From Panopea generosa (Eukaryota > Mollusca > Bivalvia > Adapedonta > Hiatellidae), in contig CM055905.1 of NCBI GenBank assembly GCA_029582155.1, positions 10,380,995-10,444,994 on the forward strand: a stretch of DNA of 64,000 nucleotides, read 5' to 3'. The notes beneath the pieces were generated by a model. It saw only the letters and a list, made by a program, of their open reading frames with translations, ran no database searches and was not told the DNA's origin. The position numbers and the translations under genes are program-made. This document shows positions 1-10,789 of the stretch, one piece after another (the first letter of the stretch is position 1; every line of letters starts with the position of its first letter).

Positions 1-246
1 AGTCAAATCGCGACGGTGTCTACTTGAGACAGTATTCTAAGCGCTGTCACACTGGAGTATCATGCCGCAGACACATGGTATGATACCCCACCCAGTCACA
101 TTATACTGACACCGGGCCGACCAGACCTAGAACTCTCCTCTAAATGCTGAGCGTCAAGCGAGGAAGCTTCTAGTACCATTTTTAAAGTCTTTTGTATGAC
201 CTCCGCATGCGAGGCGGACGCTCTACCACTAGACCACGCCGCGGTC
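1..246 (-). repeat. tRNA-headed SINE, family A (cut by window edge)
   Basis: On the minus strand the element begins near 246 with a tRNA-like A-box segment (TGGTCTAGTGGTAGAGCG) and an arm whose loop reads CTCGCAT, formally a CGC anticodon. It then runs into a body matched by copies at 62905-63198 and 63361-63535. The B-box half of the tRNA, present at 62905-63198 as a TTCGATCC core, is missing here: the anticodon arm joins directly to the body. The body contains ATGGTATGATACC-type short palindromes. The 3' end may lie beyond base 1. Confidence 0.75.
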
Positions 247-1596
247 TTACACTAAACAAGAGGACCATGGAAAGTGCGGTCGTTGCATGCAAGTTCACAC
301 CTCATGAATGTTTAATGAAAATACTTCATTTATAGTATTTTTCGACATGTCCTGTTTATCAATTATCAGGTATATTTTACTAACAATCTATAATTGCACG
401 TGTATGTTGTTTAAGCAAAAGAGTTATACTTCGTGCATCCGCGTTTGTTAGTTAAATGGAATTACTTCCAACTGAAACGGGAAACAGACCCCTCACAATG
501 TAACGTCATGTTTGTGGAAAAGTTTGTATTATTGTAAAATACAAATATCCGAAGCTAAAACGACCGTTCACGGGAATTGCGTTCATTGGATATGTTCGGC
601 AATGTTCTTATATATATGTTCAATAAATGAGTAACGTCACGGGCGGTAATATTACTATATGCATTACCTTACACATAGGGTATCAAAGCTCTGTCCATCA
701 TCAACGGTTAACTCCGAGATCTGACGATGAAAATCGTATAACTGAAATATAACAAAAATACAAACATATCAGGTATGGCTGAATATGATGGAAAGTTATT
801 CTAGTACTCATTCATTACTGTCTTTGACTGATCCATTAAATAATCTCGCACATAAATGAAATGTTAAATGTACGAAAACACTAGGCCGAACAAAAGGCGT
901 ACTATGACAACTTCACCAATACGGATCAATCATTGAATAATTAGCACATTCCTTAAATAGTGTTTGTTTATTAGACCCAGCCTAGAATTTTGTATACGAG
1001 TAGGTATGTAATGCACTAGTAGTTTGTCCGATTTAGATGATCTTACAGTAGCTTTATTATATTGGCATATAACAATAAAAATCAACGATCTGCAATGTTT
1101 AGGTTACTTGGTATTGAGGTTGGTAGACAAATGTGCTGACGATGACCTTATTAAAGAATATTACGAACAACCAGGGGTTGAACAGAGCTTGGACCATTAC
1201 GGGTGTACACGATCTCTTCTTTTCACTCGTCGGCAAATTGTATATCAAAACATCCAGAAAATGGACAGCAATTATAGTAATGATAGGTTAAACAATCCGA
1301 ATCGTTGCAATACGTACTCAGCATTTTGGCATTTGGTTCTGTCATCCTGGGTATAAAACATGAATATAATAACACAACCGCTGTTTAACGGAAGGAACAA
1401 GATAACAGGTATAACTTATAATCGTGATAAACAGATAGCGAACTAACGTTGTTTTAACATAACTACTGGTTTATTCCTTTTTTGTTAGTAACAGAATGTT
1501 ATTCAACAGAACCTGAACAGGTTGCTGTATCTCTGACACTGTTGAAGTTACCAATGGAAGGAATACATATATATGAATTACGATAAACGCCATTAC
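247..1596. other. Unassigned sequence left of the minus-strand PTCHD exon
   Basis: No recognisable exon or element. A 110-codon open frame at 1024-1356 (plus) resembles nothing I know and has no supporting splice sites. The next exon of the minus-strand PTCHD gene was searched for here and not found, so it probably lies beyond the left edge. Confidence 0.4.
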
Positions 1597-1843
1597 CGCC
1601 AAAAGGCTCTCCCTCGTCAGCACGTTTTCGTTCTGCAATATCAGCCTGATTGGTCTCTGTTCATATGGCACGTGTTTTTCCACCCAATCACGATCCGCGT
1701 GGATCCGCGACGAAGGAGGCAACAGCAAATCGGCAAAGTCCTCATCAAATTTGAACTTCAACATTCCAATAGACAGTAGAGCCGGGATAATGATGCTTAT
1801 AACAATAGTTGGTATTGGGTACCGGGCGATTTTAATGCCGATG
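1597..1843 (-). CDS. PTCHD-like gene (minus), fused exon 2/3
   Basis: Acceptor TTTGTTCCAG ends at 1844 and the donor GTAATG starts at 1596 (minus strand). The exon is 247 nt, exactly the sum of plus-strand exons 2 (113) and 3 (134). It encodes the first membrane span and the start of the extracellular loop (DEDFADLLLPPSS, then VPYEQRPIRLILQNENVL, aligned with the plus-strand MPFEFRGVSFIVEDENIL). Confidence 0.75.
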
Positions 1844-3145
1844 CTGGAACAAATTATACAAAAGACTAGTCTTGGTCATCTCCGACGTTTACTTTTCCTA
1901 AAGAAAATACCTTTTTTAAAACTAGTAGTAATGCAATTCTGTGTGAAGTCATGTAAATTAGTGTCTAAAGGTAAGTCTATGTCGTGACATTAAAGCTGAC
2001 TAAAATACATACATAACAAGAACAACAATTGCTTAAACAACGATCAATCACCATTAACCTTGATTTAGGTCAGGGTCGTCATGTAATACATTACTATTTA
2101 TATAAAGAGAATGTAAAACGTATGTTTAATCGAATGTGTGTTACATATTAAAAACAAAACAGAGGATTATTTTATTTCAGACTTGCACATAAATACTTGT
2201 TATTTGCTAGTTACTTGTGGAACGAGTGGCCCTACTCATTGTGAAGTTTATATATTGACCAATATATGTGAATAAAAATATTCTCTCTGGCCCGGTTTCA
2301 CTAAACCTGATGAGATTTTAGTAAATTCAAAAAATATTAATTTTCCGTAAATGATTATTTACAAATCAAATAACCACACACAACTGACGCCATTACACAT
2401 CTGTAGTTACTGGTAAAGGATAACGTTCAACATAATCAATATAAACGAACGGATAACGTGCAACATTATCAATATAAATGAACTTGAGGATAACGTGCAA
2501 CATAATCAATATAAATGAAAGAATAACGTGCAACATTATCAATATAAATGAAAGGATAACGCAACATAATCAATATAAATGAAGTTATAGCATTTCAACA
2601 ATTTTTAAATGTTGTTTTTGGATAAGTATTGTAAGAAAATTTAGTCACACTGTTTTCCACCAATGAGTCAATATTAATCATGGGTGCGACAAAGATTTTC
2701 ACAAAGCTTATGATAAATTTCAATCTTAATTACTGAAAATTGTACGATGTTTTCATTTACATCAGTTAAAACCCATTTAGGTAATTTGCAAGTTCATTTG
2801 CTATCTAAGATAGACGCAGGTCTATAAGATATAGAAACATATTTCAAACATTTCCATATTTCAGGATAGAAAATTTGTTTACGAGTTTACCGCCTTCATT
2901 GATTTTAAAGGTAAGGGTAAATTTATCTCTCTTATTTTTGGAAACTAAGGATATCTAGCTAAATCGGAGACGCATAATGTGTAATTAAGTCACTGGCTAA
3001 ATCAAGAGGGTAAATACCCCAAAATCACCTTATCTGGTGTGTTTTCTGTTCTCACTATAAGATGCTTTGGTTAACACCTATATTCATTACATGTTATACA
3101 AGATGTCGCTTACTTGTAAAATACAGTTTCCAGTCCATTTATCAT
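1597..3145 (-). CDS. Patched domain-containing (PTCHD/PTR-like) protein, N-terminal part; continues off the left edge
   Basis: Two coding exons on the minus strand, 3145-3114 and 1843-1597, join (phase 2) into a 93-residue N-terminus. It starts MINGLETVFYN and is followed by one hydrophobic segment (residues ~21-39) and a DEDFAD-LLLPPSS start of the first extracellular loop. The plus-strand gene at 46894-61750 gives the same pattern (QGLERFFYN, a hydrophobic segment, DEDFA-ALLIPLSS). Patched-related proteins of the RND superfamily have 12 membrane segments with a sterol-sensing domain; only the first segment and the start of the first loop are visible here. An acceptor at 3256 (TTTAATTTCAG) and an in-frame TGA at 3251-3249 lie upstream, so the ATG at 3145 is the first available start. 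No stop or frameshift occurs within the exons. Later exons would be left of base 1. Family assignment is firm at superfamily level; which PTCHD subfamily is unknown. Confidence 0.72.
2290..2345 (+). repeat. Fragment of TTTCACTAAAC MITE family
   Basis: Resembles the terminal sequence (GGTTTCACTAAACATCTCAA) of the elements at 56085-56322, 56328-56578 and 62153-62205. Only one end is present. Confidence 0.35.
2418..2582. repeat. Short tandem array, ~32-38 bp unit, about 5 copies
   Basis: The unit GGATAACGTGCAACATAATC plus AATATAAATGAA recurs five times with small length changes. It lies in the intron between the two minus-strand PTCHD exons. Confidence 0.85.
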
Positions 3146-3255
3146 GGTGTTTCTTATACTTGCTACAATGTGTGGCTTGGCTTTGTTTCTTTCTGTCGGC
3201 GGTCCAGCAGTACGTGGCTGTTTTCCATTTCCCGTGCGACCTTCCAGTTCAATGT
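3114..3255 (-). CDS. PTCHD-like gene (minus), first coding exon with 5' UTR
   Basis: The exon runs from an acceptor (TTTAATTTCAG, first exon base 3255) to a donor GTAAGC after base 3114. Coding starts at ATG 3145-3143 and gives 32 nt ending in phase 2, the same phase as the plus-strand exon 1 end. Bases upstream of the ATG, read in the same frame, still resemble the plus-strand protein (NKAKPHIVASIRNT versus HKDKKPSILKRISNG) but reach TGA at 3251-3249. Either coding sequence was lost here, or the true start uses an exon I cannot see. Confidence 0.62.
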
Positions 3256-3639
3256 CTGAAATTAAATACAGTGAGATCATCATAGTGTACCCAATTTTCT
3301 AAATAATACGTCTAAAATCTTCACCATGAACTTTGCACTTGTAAATCTAACTGAGGTTACTACCTCTAGATAGTTTAAATAATATTATACATTCAACCCT
3401 GTCTTAAGCAGCCAGTCAAGAGAAGGGGCAAAAGTGACTTCTTAAGACAGGTTGTGGCTAAATACAGGTTAATCTGTACTGGAAGCATAGAATTGAGAAA
3501 AAGTAAATATGGCTGCTTAATATAAGTGGCTGCTTAATAGGTGACCACGTACACAGGTTTGACTGTATATGAATGACAAACATTCAACAGTAGGAGTACC
3601 TTAGATGTAATAAAGCATAAGGTTTCCTAAACCAATGTG

Positions 3640-3660
3640 ACGTGTGTGTGTGTGTGTGTT
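3640..3660. repeat. (TG)n microsatellite
   Basis: Short GT/TG run within otherwise unassigned sequence (3260-4030), which lies upstream of the minus-strand PTCHD exon 1 and could include its promoter. No promoter motif is convincing. Confidence 0.85.
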
Positions 3661-4035
3661 GAAGGAAATATAGCCAAGTTTGCGTGACAACTAGTCGTTG
3701 CGAAAAATTCAAATACGGGATATCGGGAATTGTAAAATTATGGTATTGCTTTATTATGAAACAGTAAACCATCCCTGTCTGAACCATCAAAAGTCTGACT
3801 TTAATATTCAGAAAAACACCTATTTTAAAATGGTTCATGATATATGAATAATAGTTCCATCTTCAATCGTTGTTTCTAATTGTATCATTCATCTTTTTAT
3901 GATGAATTATCTTTTAAAACTAATATCTGGTATAATATTGTATAATAATAGCAAAAAAAAAAGTTCATTTAAAGAGTTTATTACTTCTTCTTATAATAAT
4001 TGCTGTATACAGACACTTATGCTATAAAACAAGGG

Positions 4036-4430
4036 AAGTAACTTGACATAAAACTACCCCCCTGGCTGCTATGTTTTATTACGAATCAAGATGGCTTGAA
4101 CAAACTTGGTAGAGAGTCACCCAAGGAACATTTCTGTGACATTATTTTAAAATCCAGCCAGTAGTTTCTGACAAGAAGATTTTTTAAAGTTGTTGCTATA
4201 GCTTATATAGTAAACTAACCCCACCCCCTGACCGCCATATTTTTTGACGAATCAAGATGTCTTGAACAAACTTGGTAGAGGATCACCCAAGGAACATTTC
4301 TGTGAAATTATATCAAAATTGGCCCAGTGGTTTCAGAGAAGTTGTTAAAAGTTGACGACAGACGACGGACACCAGGCGATCACAAAAGGTCACCTGTGAG
4401 CCTTCGGTTCAAGTGAGCTAAAAAGGAAAA
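4036..4430 (+). repeat. Dispersed mollusc-type repeat, two tandem ~165-bp units
   Basis: Two diverged copies share AATCAAGATGGCTTGAACAA / AATCAAGATGTCTTGAACAA, CACCCAAGGAACATTTCTGTG and GTAGTTTCTGA / GTGGTTTCAGA. They are followed by a tail with GACGACAGACGACGGACACC and a terminal GGTTCAAGTGAGCTAAAAAG. I recognise the tail as similar to an abundant bivalve interspersed repeat; the class is unknown. Confidence 0.6.
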
Positions 4431-5989
4431 CATCCTAATAACGCTTAGAAGCAAAAAGCATTTAAAAGTAAATGGCAGCGCTTTTACGAAGGTAAACGGC
4501 TTATGTCCTGTGATGTTTGTCAAATTCGAAAAGTACATTTGTTAAGGAATGCAATAAAACTCAAATGTAAGCTTTATATAACACAGTCCGTTGAGGATGA
4601 AAATTGCCTGATGGCAAAAGACGTGGCCATGTTGCAGAACAGCGCATATAAAATGCTTCAATTAAATTGATGCAGTGCATGTATATACTCGTGTAAGAAA
4701 TTAGAGTAACGACTTGGTAAAAAATACTCTTAAAAGTTTGTTTTATTTATAACTGAAGTGGGATTCCTGATTATCAGGAGGGCATCCAGATGTCAAAAGT
4801 AGGACTCCTGTGGGATTCCAAAGCAAAAAAAGTACATATTTGGCATTACCTCCTCAAACAACATATCCGTCTTTAAATGTTGGCGTTAAAATGTAAGTTT
4901 AACAACAAATGCGGAAAAAAAACTGCTTTATATCTAGGATTAAATAATACGTTAGATGCATGCAGATAATAATTATTGTCCTGGGAAAGGTTATTACAAG
5001 CTTTAAGTTAACTGTTTTGGAGTTTTCAAAACAAATCATTCGGCCGAGTGACATATTTTTTGCAATAAAAAACAGCGTTTTTTTTTAAATATAATATTTA
5101 GATTAATTTTGCTTAAAATCTCACAAAACACTTTCTGGTGCCCATTCTAATGAAAATTAAAAAAGAATATAGTCTAGACTTGATCGCGTAAATGGAGAAA
5201 TATAGCTCTTTTAAAGTATGATCATAGTTAAATGAAATGCAAAATAACTTTTTTAATGAACATTTTTGTACAGATATTTAAGTTGTCTGTAATATTATCT
5301 TATTACGACTTTTCAAGAAATAAAATCTTCATAAAAATCGAAGTCTGTTATAATTTAAGGCCGACAAGTGACGAAATGATGACAACAATAATTGAAAATA
5401 GCGATATTTCTTTTATACATAACCCGATCGGGTTAGTAGTCTGGTTCCCTGGTAATATACCCTAGCAGTAACCAAACGCCGTCGATTTTCAAAAAAAATG
5501 TCGATAACGCCTACAGATAGATCTAGTTAGTTAAATTAATTACTATTGATGTTAATGTTATATATTATCTTGTTTACATAAAAAAATAATATAAAAAAAA
5601 ATGTGTATTTGAACATAAATTAACTTTGCCCATCGATGATCTATTCACACCCGAAAACAGAAGACAGTGTAGTAAAAAGTAGAAACCAGTTTCTCCTAAC
5701 CGGAAGTCCGAAAATAATTCTGATCACTAAGAAAGCTACCTCCAAAGCAGTAACAACACATTTCGATCGATCCAACATCATCAAAGTTATCAAGCTCTTT
5801 GGAATCTACTGAATATACAATCAGGTGAGTCAAAGCGATTATTACAACAACAGCATACAAATTCAGCTTTTTTTACTATTATGACAATAAAATATAGCGT
5901 GAATTTTAAATCGACACGTGAAAGCAATACCGGATGCCATAGGCTTAGTATAGGAGATCGCGACACTCATAAAATGGTCACTGAAAGAC
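4431..5989. other. Unassigned; includes dispersed repeat copy 4845-4990
   Basis: Bases 4845-4990 resemble 43135-43260 (CCTCAAA-ACATA-CCGTCTTT and ATGCAGATAAT cores), so a dispersed repeat is present. The remainder shows nothing recognisable, although 5640-5830 ends in a donor-like CAG-GTGAGT and could be a relic of the hAT element that follows. Confidence 0.35.
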
Positions 5990-7294
5990 AGTTATCTCTG
6001 TCATCAAACCGCTATGTCAAACTAGATGGACTGAAAGAACATCTGCCGTCAATTCAGTGCTTGAGAACTACGAAGTACTAATTGGTACTATTGAGGAAGT
6101 CAACACAACAGGGAATGAGGACTTTTCCAGGCGAGCTGGTGGTGTTGCTACTTTGATGCAAAAATTTAATACATATTTTGGATTGCATGTATCGCATATG
6201 TGGTTTGCAGCAACTGAACAGTTTTCTACAACACTACATAACAAGGACGCCTGTAATCAAGATGCAAAGACAGGGTAGGGTGTAAAATGGCCGTTTTGTA
6301 CGAGACAGAGAACAGAAGAAGCATTTAATCGTTTTTATGATAAAGCTAGGGCAAAATCAATTAATGTCACAGATACACCTAGTTTACCAAGGTATAGAAG
6401 GAAACCAAAACGGTTAGACTCCAGTGAAGATTATACCCGATACAGTAACGCTAGGAACTGTTGTCGGCAGTCGTGTTCTGGGGCAATCGATACTGTTCAA
6501 AATCAGCTATAACGTAGATTCTTAAATGAAAATACATCCTTTGATGCTGCAAATGGTATTTCTGTCACTGTATCAGAAATCGTAAAAAGAATGTTTGAGA
6601 ATATCGATATACCAAGACTTAATGCAGTTACATAATGGAAGGCATGGTCAAAGGTAGCTCACTAAAAGTCAAGCATGTCTCTTGCATCGGAACTGTTTGT
6701 GAAATTTATTGGCCAGGAGCAAAAAGATTCGTCTGCTGTCGTTTTTTTTTATTTAAAATGTATCTCACTGTTTCAGTGACGACAGCTATGGCTGAGTGCT
6801 CATTTCCAATGAATGTATAGGGTTTTACGGCGTACCAACACATTATAGGTTATTCGACGCCAACAGGAAGGAAGATTCAAGGTTCACTCTACATGTACAA
6901 AAACAATAAATAAGCATACAGATTTAAAAAAAAATACACCAACAAATGAATATGCGGAATGAACCGAGAACATTGATACCTGCAGAACTGCAGAGTTTCA
7001 GCAAATTCTATCTTATTATTCAAATTGTCGCTTCTTACGACATGTATGAGCCGCAGTGGTCCTATTCTTGCCATCACTTATATGGCTCCCTGGAACCACA
7101 CAGGGGTTGATAATTTAACCACAATAGTGAACAGCTCATTTTCAACATTATGTCGACTGAAAACATACCTAAGATCAACTATGTCCCAGAAACGTTTAAA
7201 CATGCTATTGTTGCAGTGTCACAAAGAGGAAACGGATAACATCAGTGTCCTAGATGTAGCATTAGAATTTGCAGCAAAAATTACTGAGAGATAG
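5990..7294 (+). pseudogene. hAT-superfamily transposase (TTF/ZMYM1-like) relic, split by an insertion
   Basis: Fragments in several frames line up in the order of a hAT transposase of the TTF-zinc-finger/ZMYM1-like type. At about 6010-6277: LCQTRWTERTSAV, SVLENYEVLIGTIEEVN, then FGLHVSHMWFAATEQFSTTL. At about 6320-6480, in another frame: SLPRYRRKPKRLD. At 6620-6807 the C-terminal dimerisation region begins (YLTVSVTTAMAECSF), resuming after an inserted repeat at 7134-7294 (SFSTLCRLKTYLRSTMSQKR, ending EFAAKITER and a stop). Frame changes after ~6277 and near 6630, a stop near 6510 (Q-L-stop-R) and the 326-bp insertion show it is dead. The N-terminal zinc finger and the first catalytic motifs are absent or too decayed to see. 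No terminal inverted repeats were found. Confidence 0.72.
6808..7133 (+). mobile_element. Dispersed repeat R1 inserted in the hAT transposase relic
   Basis: Begins TGTATAGGGTTTTACGGCGT and ends near CACAATAGTGAAC. It is flanked by GCTCATTTCC (6798-6807) and GCTCATTTTC (7134-7143), a likely 9-10-bp target-site duplication with one change. Related copies lie at 54758-55075 (plus), 41435-41650 (minus) and in part at 42110-42245 (plus). No coding capacity; class unknown. Confidence 0.7.
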
Positions 7295-8849
7295 AATATG
7301 TTGGACAGTTTTGGAACATTGCAGTAGATCTAACAAGTCAAGAGTCTATCTTCTCTGAAACTGATCAAGTAAAAAAAAAATCAAATCACTATGTGAAACT
7401 TAACATTTTGAAAATGTGTGTTACAATACTTTAAATAGATCTACTTTCTGTTATTTACTTACATATCTTTTGGTGACAAGTGATATGGTCTGTAGACCAG
7501 TATGATTTTTAAAAATAGTTTGTTAGTTTTTATTTCAAACATACTAGGTAAATTCCAAGTTTACGCATAGAACATCATGACATTTTCCATAACGACTGTC
7601 CCACACCTCCCCAAATATTTTAAACGTTCTTACGCCCATGAAAGAGAACGACATTGTCATCGATTGATACTGATCACAAGTTCCATCCTTTTATTTAAAA
7701 ATGTTTTCATAGTAAACTGTCTTTTTGCGTTTTTCATAGCCTTTACTTGTCTACACCCTTGTTGCCTACCTTTGTACGTGAAATTGGTGCGCATTAAAGT
7801 ATAGCACACGTCTTTAAGCTCAAGATAGCAATGAACAGTTGTTTTCACTTTTCTGACTAAACATTGCAGTTGATCTAAAAACAAAAATCTGAAATATTGC
7901 TTCAAAATCATTTTGGTGACTTCAAAACAGAGAAATTCTGGATAAACATCACATTAGAAATCTGGTAATCTATCTATCTTCCGATAATGCAACCCCACCC
8001 CCACGAGGAATATATATATATATGATGAGACAAAATAATTAGCCATTTCATGACTACCGCAAAAATACGAGTTGAAAACTGTTCAAAAAGACACACATTT
8101 TGCTTATTGGCAGTGTATAGTGTAATTCCCACTTTTTGAACGAAAAACACATTTTATAAAGAAAATGGCATTGACAAAACTATTCACTGCTAACCAATCA
8201 CCTGTCTTGATGACGCATATAGATATGATTCGGATTATAATAATTTGAACGGGGTCAATATTCGAATATTTGAAAGCTACACACTGCTATAAAAGTTTAA
8301 GATAAACAAAAAGCCAACTATTTTTTAATAGTGTACAGTAATATTTAACGAGTACGAGTAAATAGTTTATACTTTTTTACTAGTGACAATATACATTCTG
8401 TATGATAAATATCCCTATATAGTATAATAAAATCACTGATACTGTCGCAAACGTTCACCGCAATTCGAATTTCACGCTCTTAATTTTAAAAAAAGGAGTC
8501 CGTTTCCGATAAACTATACACTCCCTCCCGTGTAGCTGAAACGTCTTATTATACAGCTATAGAAACGTTAAAAGCTCTAAAATCGCCATACATCAACAGT
8601 CTGCAGTAAATTATAGTCCATTCGACGGGTTGTGTGAAAATTTGCTCGAGTGCGCATGAATATGGACAATGTGGCTTTTTGTCGTGACCTCGAATAGTTG
8701 TGACAGGACAGCTTAACTACATTGGCGAAAATTTATTTGGGACAATTTCAACTTTTCCATAGCTGGTAGAAAAGCAGGTACTGTTGAATAGATAAAACTT
8801 TTTCAGCTACACAGAAGCGTACAGTTTATGGGAATCGAACTAGATTTTT
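7295..8849. other. Unassigned sequence
   Basis: AT-rich with a short (TA)n at ~8010-8025. Open frames on both strands around 7577-7911 overlap each other and look like nothing known. No feature supported. Confidence 0.4.
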
Positions 8850-9600
8850 TAACCAGGTTTTAAAGTTGAAAACCTGGTTATTACATTGGCGGGCGGGTGA
8901 ATGGGCGGCGTCAAAGTTTTTGTTTCCGTTCAATAACTAAAGTATTTTTCAACGGAACTGAACCAAACATACACAAAGTGTGTACCTCTATAAAATCTAG
9001 GCCAAGTTCGATAATCCGCCAATACTTATCTTTAGAGTTATGGCCCTTTAATTAGTCAAAAATGCTAAAATTGCCCGTTTCTGCTCAATAATTAGAGTGA
9101 TCTTTATCTGAACTGAAGCAAACTTACATAAAGTGTAAATGTCTATAAAATCTAGGCCAAGTTCAGTAACCAGCCGATTCAGACTATTATCTTAAGAGTT
9201 GTGGCCTTTTAGTAGTCAAAAATGCTAAAATTTACCGTTTCCGCTCTATTACTATAGTATTTTTTAACAGAACCTAAGCAAACTTTCACAAAGTGTGAAT
9301 CTCTATAAAATCTAGGCCAAGTTCAATAACCAGCCGATTCAGACCATTATCTTTAGAGTTATGGCCCTTTCATTAGTCATAAATGCTAAAATTTACCGTT
9401 TCCGCTCAATTACTAGAGTATTCTTTATCTGAACTGAAGCCAACTTATAAAGTGTGTATCTATAAAATCTGAGCCACGTCTGATAACCAGCCAATTCTGA
9501 CTATTATATTCAGAGTAATAGCCTTTTAATTAGTCAAAAATGCTAAAATTGATTGTTTCCGCGACCAAACTGATACAATTTTTCTAGCGGTAAAGTAAAA
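8850..9600 (+). repeat. Tandem repeat of ~158 bp (about 4 units) with a hairpin at its head
   Basis: The head has AACCAGGTTTT, a 7-base loop AAAGTTG, and the exact complement AAAACCTGGTT, followed by GGCGGGCGGGTGAATGGGCGG. Units then start with GTTTC(C/T)G(C/T)TC at 8922, 9077, 9237, 9398 and 9555. Each carries TATAAAATCTAGGCCAAGTT, then TTAGAGTTATGGCC and AGTCAAAAATGCTAAAAT. A hairpin next to internal tandem repeats recalls Helitron-related elements, but I could not define ends. Confidence 0.7.
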
Positions 9601-9654
9601 ATAATCTTTTTCTTTTGTTATTTTGATGAATATACTAAAAAAGTGATGCATTTT

Positions 9655-10753
9655 CAGGGCTAGAATTTAACTTTTTTGTGCACTGGCAATTTTGGCCAGT
9701 GCCTAAAATTTCAACTGGCCAAATTTGAAACCAACTAGCCAAACCAATTTTCGCAAAACATGTAGTCCTAAATGTGTAAATAAACCTTAACCCAAAATTA
9801 ATTGTTTCAAAGCCCGCATGTTATTTAATATGCAATATTAGCTTGTATTTATTTTATAGACAATGGTATCAAGGTTATTATATATGTTAAGGTATTTCAA
9901 TTTCAAAGCAGTACTTAAAAAATAAAGTTGTCTTTGTTACTTATTATACTACCATAAATAAATGCATACAATGATATATCAAAAATAAATACTATTAACT
10001 AAACAAAAGTATAAATCATGAATTCAATAATAACAAGTGTACAGAGACTGAGATTGAGACATACACACATTTCTATTTAAAGAATTAGTATAGCCAATGG
10101 CCGTTCTTTTTAAAATTAGATCTAGATCTAGCCAAGGACTGTTTAACATGTGTAAATGTTGTGATAGTTAAATTATTACGGATGATCTGCCGATCACGTG
10201 GTTTCTACAACTGACACACCATTTCGTCATTGTCAAGTTTATAGCCCAGTGTGGTATTGTGATATCGGTTCAATGGAGAAAAAGATGTTATTTTATCAGC
10301 CATTTTAACAGCTGACAAAATATGTAAACAATAAATTTGACGGGTTTCAACTTTACTTTTATTTTATAGAGTGAGTGCACGATAGATCAAACTAAACGCA
10401 GTCTACTCTTTATGTTGTTGACGGGTTTTAACTTTACTTCATTTTCACAGAATGAACTCGTGATCAAAAACAATTGAACGCAGTATTATCATATTAACTG
10501 TTTAATACATGGCATTGAAAATCATGCTGATAGTGGGTAATTTGGCGCGAGAAACAAAAATTGACAAGAACTTGTTGTTTTTTTTCCTGGATAATACTTG
10601 TTTATTTTCAAAATTCAATAAAATGAATATAATTAGTAATTTTCTCAACTTTAAATCCACTCGCAAAAAAATGCCAGCTTAAGTAATTTCAACTTGCATT
10701 TTCAAAATACAGCTCGCATTTTGCGAGTGGCGAGTGCTTAAATTCGAGCCCTG
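9655..10753. mobile_element. Non-autonomous DNA transposon, probably hAT-like
   Basis: Starts CAGGGCTAGAATTTAA and ends in the near complement TTAAATTCGAGCCCTG, 15 of 16 terminal bases pairing. TGCATTTT occurs on both sides (9647-9654 and 10752-10759). It overlaps the right terminus by two bases, so the target duplication is 6 to 8 bp. Subterminal palindromes CACTGGC-AATTTT-GGCCAGTG (left) and CTCGCAAAATGCGAG (right) fit transposase-binding arms. About 1.1 kb, with no transposase open frame. hAT elements make 8-bp duplications and often have CAGGG ends; the superfamily call is inference. Confidence 0.68.
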
Positions 10754-10789
10754 CATTTTGTAAAATATTTGTAAAATCAAACATCGTGT

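Noticed and set aside
1024..1356. 110-codon open frame (plus)
   Set aside because: No recognisable domain, no splice support, no good start context. I could not exclude it, but no function can be supported.
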